A stretch of DNA of 33,150 bases, from the NCBI GenBank assembly GCA_022376515.1, contig WTXI01000372.1:1-33150 (forward strand). The letters are read 5' to 3'. This DNA comes from Lactifluus volemus (Eukaryota; Basidiomycota; Agaricomycetes; Russulales; Russulaceae). This document shows, in pieces, positions 24,090 through 33,150 of this stretch (the stretch's first letter is position 1; every line of letters begins with the position of its first letter). The notes below the pieces were generated by a model. It was given only the letters and a program-made list of their open reading frames with translations, made no database searches and was not told the origin of the DNA. Both the position numbers and the translations under genes were made by a program.

Positions 24090-25118
24090 TTATTTTCGCC
24101 ATCGCCGCAACTCGAGATAGTAGTTCGATCGTTCCCAACCGCTGGTGATGATTTCGATTCCTTCTGTACCCCCACATTCGTCTGCCTCATTCATCAACAG
24201 AGGGCCAACCTTCAATCCCATTTCCCGAGCAGCGGTCTGTACCAACTGGCCCAGTTCACCCTTGTCAAACATGTGATAATAGCGCTGAATAGCACCTGGC
24301 CTAGTCTTCGGTGAATCCTGGCCGTCACTGCTCCGGCAAGCTAGGGAAGAGACCCAAGGTACGAATACGTCTTGACCACTCAGGTTCAACTCTTCTTCCG
24401 CGTCTACACGCGTCCTCAATGTTGTATCCGATACCGGGATAATTCTTTTCGAGTGTTCGTCTTGTTCGATGGCCCAAACGTAAATCAGAATGCGGCCGTG
24501 TCTCGGGGAGACAGCCTCGAGAAGTCTCTTGAGTCACCGCCATCAGTAAATTTGCAAGGGTGATACTCCATAGAGCAAACCTTTATAGCTGTCACCCGAC
24601 GTTCGAACGTCGCTAGATGATGTATCGTTGCAATGGAAATTGCATAGTCCTTTGGGGAGTGTATCCAATCTGTTAGTGTGCGACGCGCGGAGGACGGCGC
24701 ATGCGTACGAATGCACCTCGTCGCCATCCCCTCTCCAGCACATCTCCCCTTACCACCTCGCGAATTGCTCCATTCCCACCCGCAGTCCTCGCAATATTTA
24801 ACAGATTTTGACTTCTGTCGAGTCCAACTGTCAAGATCTTCCCTGGGTGGTCTGCGGGCAAGGGTAGGTATTTCCCGTTACCCGTTCCTGAATCAAGCCC
24901 CACCCACCCGGCGGGTATATCCAGTAGAAACTTTGAGATAAGAGGCCAAGGCTATTGTCATTCAGAACCAGCATCAATGGTACAATAAGGTCCGCTACCT
25001 TGTAACGCGTGGACGAGAAGTGGGACGCAATTTGGTCGTACACTGTATGTACGTGCCTCTCCTCGTAAGCCTCGGGGTGGTCATCAACGATAGCAGTGGT
25101 GACCTCCGATGAAGGCAT
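24090..25118 (-). CDS. TRM9: tRNA wobble-uridine carboxymethyl methyltransferase Trm9 (ALKBH8-like methyltransferase)
   Basis: SAM-dependent enzyme that, with Trm112, completes mcm5U at the wobble position of certain tRNAs. Four exons; introns 24952-24998, 24650-24708 and 24528-24580 leave 870 nt, 289 residues. The N-terminal block YEERHVHTVYDQIASHFSST is typical, followed by PWPLISKFL and SAM motif I in GLDSGTGNGKYLPLPADHPG. Then come TVGLDRSQNLL, REVVRGDVL, and DYAISIATIHHLATFERR before LIYVWAIEQDEHSK. The end QRYYHMFDKGELGQLV and SGWERSNYYLELRRW also matches. Start MPSSEVTTAIVDDHPEA at 25118. It lies downstream of ALG13 on the same strand, 122 bp away. Confidence 0.94.
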
Positions 25119-25240
25119 CGACGTGTTTTGTCTCTCCCCTGAGGATGCGTAGACCTTGTGTGTGGGACAGTAGATGATGTAGCAAGCGAGAAGGAAATCT
25201 AAACAACACTGTCGGGTATGTAGAGGTTGTCTCCCAACGT

Positions 25241-25873
25241 TCATGATTCAAATCCCATCTCCTTATCCATCAGTCTGCGGAACTTGCTGCCATCAAACTG
25301 CGGGAACGGCACAAGACTCGAAGTTTGTAGATCAACGATGGATTGCGCAAGTTCACTGAAATTTATTATTATTATCTCTTAGCACGGCGATCGCATGATT
25401 CAATGACCCGCTCACTCGCCTGACCGTCGAAACCTTTGCGTGTCCCAATACACCCATCGCACGAGCCATGTCTTCCTGGTGGTTGTCGAGGAGAGTTGGA
25501 TTGGGCACGATTATGAGAGGTTTGCCTTTTCGTAGTACATCGAGTATGGTACCCGAGCCTAGATCGTGTACATCGACCGACCGGCGAGAAATACAAGCGA
25601 GGAGCACGTACCTGCATGCCCGATGACCAGATCAGCTGCGTCGTACGCCTCGTCGAGACTCGGTTTGTACCTCCACACGTGGATATCTAAGCCCTGCCTG
25701 TGCACGTTCCGTTTTGCATCGGCTGGCCCGAGCTCATCCACCTGGGAGTTGCCGCATTGAATGACGACATCGGAGTAGCCCTTTTGAGCGAGGGCTTCGA
25801 GTACGGGCTGAGAGAGCGCAGCGTTGACCAGTGCCTCGAATTTAGTTGACCCAACGGTGAAGAGCACGCGCAT
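25241..25873 (-). CDS. ALG13: UDP-GlcNAc transferase catalytic subunit Alg13
   Basis: Soluble catalytic subunit that joins membrane-bound Alg14 on the cytosolic face of the ER and adds the second GlcNAc to dolichol-PP-GlcNAc in N-glycan synthesis. Three exons; introns 25559-25611 and 25356-25419 (GC-AG, donor GCGAGT) leave 516 nt, 171 residues. Recognisable blocks: MRVLFTVGSTKFEALVNAAL at the N-terminus, DVVIQCGNSQ, DAADLVIGHAGSGTILDVLR and KPLIIVPNPTLLDNHQEDMA, the donor-binding region. The C-terminus ends DKEMGFES. Start at 25873 is 109 bp from the divergent P5C reductase start. Confidence 0.95.
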
Positions 25874-25982
25874 GCTGTATTATTGAGGAAATTGCGCACG
25901 GGCTGGGAGGGAAAAAAAAACTCGACAAAAAGCTATGATCCCTCTCTCTTGACGTTCGTCTCCTACATTCAAACAAAAAAAG
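25874..25982. promoter_or_regulatory. Compact bidirectional promoter of ALG13 and P5C reductase
   Basis: Only 109 bp separate the two start codons. The interval includes a run of A at about 25912-25920 and a second at 25975-25981 directly before the reductase ATG, plus pyrimidine-rich stretches. Shared control is inferred from spacing only. Confidence 0.5.
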
Positions 25983-27286
25983 ATGGGCTACACTCTATGT
26001 GTGCTAGGTGGGTATGTTCGTTCATCTAGGCGTCGATAGATCTATTGATTAGCGCTACCACTTTGTAGGATGTGGAACGATGGGCATCGCCATAACGGCT
26101 GGCGTGCTCGCTAGCCTCCACACACAGAGTCCTCTACACGGCGGCGTGGCGTCTGGCCAGCACAAATGGGAGTCCCACACGCCTGGGACGTCTACCCCTG
26201 CCAACGCCGCCGAGGGCGATTCGACGCTACCGTCTAGATTCATCGCGTGCGTATCGCGCGACGAAAGCGCGCGCCGCCTGCGCGAGAAATTCCGTGCGAT
26301 GGTAGGAGGAGGTTCGGTCGAGATCACCGTCGGACAGAACCTCGCGTCCGTGCGACAGTCCGACGTCGTCTTGCTCTGGTGAGCGCTACGGCATAACCGC
26401 CCTTTTGTTTATTATTGGTCTTATCATATCATTGGTTTCGGTTGATCTTGACTCCCCTTCCCCTCCACCACATTTGTTCAGCTGCAAACCACAAATCGCG
26501 CACCTCATCCTCAGCGACAATGGCATAAAAGAAGCGTTAGCTGGGAAGTTATTGATCAGCATCCTCGCGGGCGTCACCATCGCGCAACTCTCCGACCTTG
26601 TCCTTCCGAGCACAAAGGTGATTCGTGCGATGCCCAATACGGCCTGTCGCGTGCGTCCAAAAAATGTTCTCCCGTGTGTGAGATGCAAACAATACCCCCT
26701 TGTCAAAAACAGATCCGCGAGGGCATGACGGTCGTCTCGACCCTCTCACCGTCAGATATGCAGGGACGGAACAAGGAAATCATTCTCCAGATATTCTCCT
26801 CGATCGGGCGTTGTCGTTTCTTGAAGAGAGGCACTTTGACGCATGTACAGCACTGTCTGGGTCTGGCCCTGCCTTTGCCTGCATATTCCTTGAGGCGATG
26901 GTGGACGGCGGTGTCATGATGGGTTTACCTCGAGCAGAGGCTCTGGAACTGGCAGCACAATGTGGGTGTACTCGTGCTTGTGATGATTTCTCTTTTTCGA
27001 CTTGTCACCACTGACTCGCAGCTCTTTCTACGTAGCACTACAGGGCGCCGCTCGCATGGCCTTGCTACCTGATGCGCACCCAGCCCAGATCAAGGATTCC
27101 GTCACAAGTAAGTCGGTGAACTCGCTAACCTGCGATTCAACTCACGCACATCACTTAGCCCCCGGCGGTTGCACCATCGCAGGTCTACTCGCCTTGGAGG
27201 ACGGCCGAGTGAGGTCTACCATTGCTCGTGCCATTCAGGTCGCGACAGAACGCGCCAGTGAGCTCGGGCAACCTACAACGAAGTAA
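25983..27286 (+). CDS. PRO3: Pyrroline-5-carboxylate reductase, one apparent frameshift
   Basis: NAD(P)H enzyme for the last step of proline synthesis; cytosolic. Six exons; introns 26008-26068, 26379-26481, 26651-26712, 26962-27035 and 27108-27158. The N-terminal Rossmann fold shows [17 protein letters not shown], then [14 protein letters not shown] and [16 protein letters not shown]. The C-terminal domain has [18 protein letters not shown], the substrate site, with [19 protein letters not shown] and [15 protein letters not shown]. The exons sum to 953 nt, one short of a multiple of three. The frame breaks at about 26819-26827, between [11 protein letters not shown] and [10 protein letters not shown], where one G appears missing. 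With the missing base the product would be 317 residues. A Gly/Ser/Thr-rich insertion after the first helix is lineage-variable. Confidence 0.93.
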
Positions 27287-28149
27287 CGAAGGCTCGGCCA
27301 GATTTCTTATAGTAATTATGCCGCAGAAATGGGTATGGAAAATGAGTAAATTGTATTGCGCCTCATGAATGTGACAAGAAAATAAATGTATTCCGCGTCG
27401 AGTCTCTTGAACGCATCTACCACAATAACGTAGCTGCGAAGAGCAGCGGAAATTCTACGACCAATATCGCTCCCGTAAAATGAGGACTAAGCGCGTAGCT
27501 TCCAGCGCAGTCCAGAGTGTTGAGGAGCGTACAATATAGGTTTTTAGGAGAACACCAAGCATAACAGAATGAAAAGAGCTTTCTGATTTGACATGCAATA
27601 CATTCTATAAGTTGTTGGTGTGGATTTATTCAGATATGAGGATGGGACAACATGCACGCCTTTGAATACACAATGCCCACCCAAGCTGGCCAGTACATAG
27701 CTTCAAGAGGGGTAGAGAGGATTGTGTTATAAATGTGCAGTAGAGGGCAGCCATCATTGGGATGGCCAGCCTTATTTATGACACAAATCCACTCTACCCG
27801 TCTTTGCGCCATGTTCTTCCTTTCCCCTGACATGACTTAAGGGTATCTGTATCCCGCGTGTGAACCGCCTACACCGTCTGAGCTCGCGCTCATCTTTCGG
27901 GCAGCGGAGGAGGCAAAAATGACGGGCGCCGACAAAGTCAACATGTAATCTTGCTCGCAAGAATGGGCACCTCCATGTGGAAAGCAAAAGAGATGCCAAA
28001 GTGAAGGAGCGCTCGGTCTTAAGGATGATTATAACAAAGAAGCAAGGGGGTAATTGCATCATGATGAAGTCTAAAGTACATAGATAACTACACAAAAGTC
28101 AGAACGGCATCTACTCAATGATAAGAACAACTCACGAGTCAGGGAACTA
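27287..28149. other. Convergent intergenic region, no gene recognised
   Basis: 863 bp between the stops of the P5C reductase gene (+) and the Rpt3 gene (-), expected to hold both 3' UTRs. Open frames at 27630-27833 and 27772-28095 on the minus strand have no domain signature. Nothing else recognisable. Confidence 0.4.
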
Positions 28150-29772
<1,623 letters not shown>

Positions 29773-29863
29773 GATTGCAAAGTTGCGGTCAAGGCTGACG
29801 CGGCGCGAGGAGACGCGTGCTATGTCGCGTGAGAAAGTGATGTCTGTTCTTGCAACTTGCACT
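29773..29863. promoter_or_regulatory. Compact bidirectional promoter of Rpt3 and Cbc2
   Basis: 91 bp between two divergent putative starts, GC-rich with CG-containing repeats (ACGCGGCGCG). I see no match to the yeast proteasome control element. The exact length depends on the uncertain Rpt3 start. Confidence 0.4.
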
Positions 29864-30785
29864 ATGGCCTCAGTCATGTACCGTTGGATCAACCTTCAAC
29901 TACAAAGATTCACAATCTCGAGTAGACCGTCAAAGGCACATGATCTACTCTCGAAATCTACCACTCTCTACGTTAGTTTCACTCATAAGTCTGTCAACCC
30001 TCACGCACTCTTAATTCCTCCAGATCGGAAATTTGAGCTTCTCACAACAGAGAACAGATCCACGACATCTTCTAAATGTGCCAACCTGAAGACGGAGGAG
30101 GCGTAAAACGTATCATCATGGACTTGACCGTCCACTAGGTGCGCTACCCGTTTCACACGGTTTCTCCATAGCCCGCCACGTCTAACCACGAACCTTCTTT
30201 TTTTTTTTTTTTCATTCAGAACGCCGTGTGGGTTTGTTTTGTAGAATTTATACGCATGCAGAGCACTTGCAGCATGCGATACATATCAGGCACAAAACTT
30301 GACGACGAATATCCGTTGCACTTGGACCTAGGATACCGGGAGGCAGGCAGTTTGACGTGGCAAAAGTGGCGGCCAGTAGTCTCCTCCTTTAAGCTTTCTG
30401 GCTTTTGTCACTGGATCGATGACGCGATACTGGAGGTTCGAGACGAGCATCGACAGGACTACGATCCTGGCCGAGCGGATGGGTGCTCAGGCCCAGAAAG
30501 TTGAATTGAAAGAAGACGCCAGTTCGAAGACGCTATGCGGATGTGGAACAGGGTGCTCCCGTGGCAGTCGGTGGTGAGAGTGGATGCAAATACACGCCGT
30601 TCCCTCGAAACCCATACTTAGCGTGCTCGGTCACCTGAAGATGAGGATGAGAGCTCCCGACAACGCCCTCGGGTCGATGAGGAAACAGGGCGGATGAGCT
30701 TCCATGGTGTTACTTATTCTGTATTCTATCTTGTGGTATCAGCATTCGGCCCATCCTTCTATATCCATGGTTATTTAAGCAGTGT
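29864..30785 (+). CDS. CBC2: Nuclear cap-binding protein subunit 2 (Cbc2/CBP20), heavily frame-broken
   Basis: Small RRM subunit of the nuclear cap-binding complex; with Cbp80 it binds the m7G cap of nascent RNA. Recognisable fragments in the right order but scattered over three frames: MASVMY start; LDQPSTTKIHN; DLLSKSTTLY joined over intron 30979-independent GTTAGT...CCAG (about 29978-30024) to RNP2 IGNLSF; KCANLKTE; KRIIM; then, after an intron with a T-run (about 30137-30227), RNP1 CFVEF, MRYISGTKLDD, LDLGYRE, KSGGQ, and, after a last intron (about 30378-30438), VRDEHRQDYDPGR. A tail with KYTPFPRNPYL and SPEDEDESSRQRPRVDEETG completes the family pattern. At least ten single-base losses are needed to keep one frame. 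The 3' end is uncertain (30690-30785). Identity is good; the sequence as given cannot encode the protein. Confidence 0.8.
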
Positions 30786-30859
30786 ATTATAAGTGCAGTG
30801 GGCTCTACCTGGGTGTCACAAGATAATGAGCTCGAATGGTTAACTTGTCCTCCCAGGTC

Positions 30860-31595
30860 GGGTTCGTAGTTGGTCATATGCAATTCCGCCAGCTAAATGC
30901 CTCTGATGTCGAGGAAGTCGGACAAGTATCCGAGCAGTCAACGAACCTCGATTCCTGTACCGGAAGCCGATCCCGGCATAGATGAGTTGAACAGATCTCG
31001 AGCCAAGAAAGAGAGAGGAGACTCACGATCAACTTACTACCTCTGCTTTCCACCCATAGCTTTAATTTTTCAGAACATCGACGGGTCTGTTGTGATTTCC
31101 GGTAACCCAAGAGACACGCTCTTCCAACTCGGTGATCCCGCCTTGACCCATTCAGACCGATGCCGCTCCGCCTTCACGCCTTTCAGCCGCGCGAGCGATC
31201 TCCGTCGTGGGTGGTGATGTGTCCGTGTATCACCGGTGTCCAAAATACCTCAACTGCTGAGCGCAGCCAGGGTCTTTGGAGAACGATGGTTGGTTGAGGT
31301 GGGAAGGCGCTGCCTGTGGCTCGATCGGTGATACTCGAGCGTAACTGCGGTCACAAGAAAAAAAAGTCTGTTGAACCGGAAAGCAAGACGATTTGCGAAC
31401 CTTTGTTATGTGCACTTTATCTTGCGAGTAAACGGGTGACATCCGCGGGGTCGTGGTGCGGGCAGGCCGACGAGTCTGATGTGAACGTCCGAATGACCTT
31501 TGGACGATGAATGGCACATACGCATCGTTTGTTACTAACCACCTTTTGAACTTTACGGTTTTCAGGCATCGGCAAAATAGCGCCTCTGCAGCCAT
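30860..31595 (-). pseudogene. Unresolved minus-strand gene, disrupted, not identified
   Basis: Protein-like stretches on the minus strand suggest a multi-exon gene, divergent from the snRNP gene 88 bp away, but no continuous model can be built. Reading with frame changes gives a start MAAE near 31595, then AILPMPENRKVQK, VIRTFTSDSS after a possible intron, SITDRATGSAFPPQPTIVLQ, and further on GGITELEERVSWVTGNHNRP. I do not recognise the family. It lies inside the stretch where Rpt3 and Cbc2 are full of single-base losses, so the same fault probably hides its frame. A false signal is possible. Confidence 0.3.
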
Positions 31596-31683
31596 GATCA
31601 TGATGTATCTGTCTGCCCGTGGATAAACGCGCGACACAATGAGTCTTTACACGTGATCTTACGCGTTCCTCTATCCCACATCC

Positions 31684-32603
31684 ATGTCTTCACGACACGA
31701 CCACAGGCGGCGTGATAGGAGCTGGAAAAGATGACAGAGACAGGGATAGGGATAAGGGCAGAGATAGAGACCGTTATTCACGGCGCAGGAGCAGCCGCTC
31801 TCGCAGTCCGAGACGGGGTGGCTCTGACTCGAGACGAGGTACGTCTACCAATATCATGTACTCTCTCCAATCACACAAACCGATTGATTTTTATTTGTGA
31901 TAATAAAACAGACAGACGCGACTATGGAAGAGATAGGGATGAACATAGGCGCGACCGGGATCCACGAGACTCCCGTCGTCGCGATGAGCGAGACCGCCGA
32001 AATACGGATCGGAGAGATGGGGAGAACGATCGCGATGTACATGATACGGATAGGAGAGAAGGGGAGAGAACAAGTCGGGATGGGGAACGCGAACCAGAGA
32101 CGGATGGCGAGCGGAATGCGCGGATGGACTCTGAGCCTCGAGAGACGAGAAAGCCATCACAACAACAACAACAGCCAGCACAAGGTAGGCGTGTATTCCC
32201 ATCTGATTCAATTTGTTGTAAATGTTTTGCATCATTAGCATCACCTGCTTCCCAGAAGGTGATTCAAACACAGGTCGATGTTGATGACGACGAAGCTGAG
32301 GAGGGCGAGACCATGGATGCTGTAAATGACGATGACGAGGCTATGATGGCCATGATGGGCATGTCGCGTTTTGGGACCACCAAGGTATTGGCATCTGTAT
32401 CGATATTATACCGTCGGTAATCGTCCTTGGCAGGGTCAACACGTCCATGGAAATCAAGAGGGTACCGCTCTTGTCAAGAAACCGCGGACATGGAGACAAT
32501 ACATGAACAGGTATGTTTATTCAATTGCGGTCGGCCACCCACCTGACCTCGGGTTCTATCTAGGCGTGGAGGGTTCAATAGACCGCTCGACAAGATCAAG
32601 TAG
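31684..32603 (+). CDS. U4/U6.U5 tri-snRNP 27 kDa protein (SNRNP27-like), one apparent frameshift
   Basis: Spliceosomal tri-snRNP protein with an N-terminal Arg/Ser/Asp-rich region and a short conserved C-terminal domain. Five exons; introns 31839-31911, 32185-32238, 32385-32433 and 32511-32563. Exon 1 has YSRRRSSRSRSPRRGG, then many RD/RR repeats and a glutamine run before an acidic stretch VDVDDDEAEEGE. The diagnostic C-terminus reads MMGMSRFGTTKGQHV, then KPRTWRQYMNRRGGFNRPLD, ending KIK. From the only good ATG (31684, MSSRHDHRRRDRSWK) the frame stops early; one extra A in the AAAA run at about 31728-31731 would explain it, after which the frame is open to the stop. The summed exons are 691 nt, consistent with one surplus base. 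Confidence 0.88.
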
Positions 32604-32916
32604 TTGACGGATTCTTGTCGTGGTCATAATTGTTGGCGATCTCACATGTGGCGATACTATATTACTTTGCTCCGAAACCCGCGCATGACAACACATCATA
32701 GTATTGGTCTACAGTCTCACTGAGACGTGCAATATGTGAGGTCTAAATCGCAACAAGAGCAAGCTGGTAGATAATAAAAGTACATGTCATCAACTAGGAA
32801 AGACAGTAACAAAACATCGCAGAAGTACAGTAAGTCGTGCATATGACAGCGGAGGTCTCGTGGGCATTGAGCTGGAACCGGGGCAAAATGCATCGTCCCA
32901 CTATCCAACTCCGCTC
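32604..32916. other. Convergent spacer, no gene recognised
   Basis: 313 bp between the stops of the snRNP gene and the eIF1 gene, expected to be the two 3' UTRs. Nothing else is recognisable. Confidence 0.4.
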
Positions 32917-33150
32917 TTAGAACCCATGCAGCTTGATCGAGGCGCGCGGTATACCATTCTCGGTGAGGAAGGAGAATATCTTGGACCGCTGGTCGCCTTG
33001 AAGCTGGAACACTTGTCCCATCTCTTCGTCGTCCACTAGGGTGCCGTTGCAGGCAAATTCCTAACGAACCAGGGGAAAGGTTAGTGACAACAAATCTAGA
33101 TATTTAAAAAAAAGGTCAGGTGAATGCACCTTCTTGAAAGCCTTTAGGAG
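32917..33150 (-). CDS. SUI1: Translation initiation factor eIF1 (SUI1), C-terminal part only
   Basis: eIF1 monitors start-codon recognition in the 43S complex. Only the last 54 residues lie in the window: LLKAFKK in the exon at 33130-33150, intron 33061-33129, then EFACNGTLVDDEEMGQ, VFQLQGDQRSKIFSFLTENG and IPRASIKLHGF with stop at 32917-32919. The C-terminal HGF and the ACNGT and LQGDQR motifs are diagnostic. The 5' part of the gene is beyond the right edge. Confidence 0.96.

Overview
The window is nuclear DNA from a filamentous basidiomycete, most likely an Agaricomycete. Genes are packed on both strands. Almost every gene is cut by many short introns of about 40-100 nt with GT-AG, and sometimes GC-AG, borders. 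Several proteins (NAC-alpha with a His-Asp tract, Tsc1, a DUF6534-like membrane protein) are of kinds expected in mushroom-forming fungi. I see no bacterial operons, CRISPR arrays, phage or intact transposons. All gene models are my own exon joins, tested by reading-frame continuity and family motifs; there is no transcript support.

Layout, left to right: TRAPPC10/Trs130 (+, 186-4753, 20 exons); a roughly 1 kb spacer; a poorly resolved DUF6534-like multi-pass membrane protein (+, to 7410); DEAD-box helicase Rrp3/DDX47 (+, 7706-9340); a convergent 2-oxoglutarate/Fe(II) oxygenase (-, 9388-10315); phosphoserine aminotransferase (+, 10499-11858) with an 11-nt micro-exon; an intron-containing tRNA-Asn(GTT) (11955-12049) followed by a partial copy of its 3' end; an unidentified protein gene (-, 12703-13442); Hsp90 (-, 14336-16860) with two perfect heat-shock elements in its promoter and an unusual MEEID tail; Tsc1/hamartin (-, 17050-19996); glycerol-3-phosphate acyltransferase (-, 20135-22679); NAC-alpha (+, 23196-23961); Trm9-type tRNA methyltransferase (-, 24090-25118); Alg13 (-, 25241-25873); pyrroline-5-carboxylate reductase (+, 25983-27286); proteasome ATPase Rpt3 (-, 28150-29772); cap-binding protein Cbc2/CBP20 (+, from 29864); an unresolved minus-strand gene (about 30.86-31.60 kb); the tri-snRNP 27 kDa protein (+, 31684-32603); and the 3' end of eIF1/SUI1 (-, from 32917, running off the window).

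The genes are unrelated housekeeping functions: vesicle traffic, ribosome assembly, serine and proline synthesis, chaperoning, TOR control, lipid synthesis, tRNA modification, N-glycosylation, proteolysis, cap binding, splicing and translation initiation. They do not form one pathway. Five neighbouring pairs are divergent with starts 88-516 bp apart, so they may share promoters. Tsc1 lies directly upstream of, and co-oriented with, Hsp90, which is notable because mammalian Tsc1 is an Hsp90 co-chaperone.

The strongest anomaly is sequence integrity. Hsp90, Tsc1, GPAT, Rrp3, SerC, NAC-alpha, Trm9, Alg13 and the oxygenase splice into unbroken frames. From about 26.8 kb to 31.7 kb conserved essential proteins are repeatedly broken by single-base shifts, almost all deletions: one in P5C reductase, seven in Rpt3, ten or more in Cbc2 and one in the snRNP protein. 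Amino-acid conservation on both sides of each break is excellent. This points to unpolished sequence more than to true pseudogenes. I found no convincing new multi-gene system.
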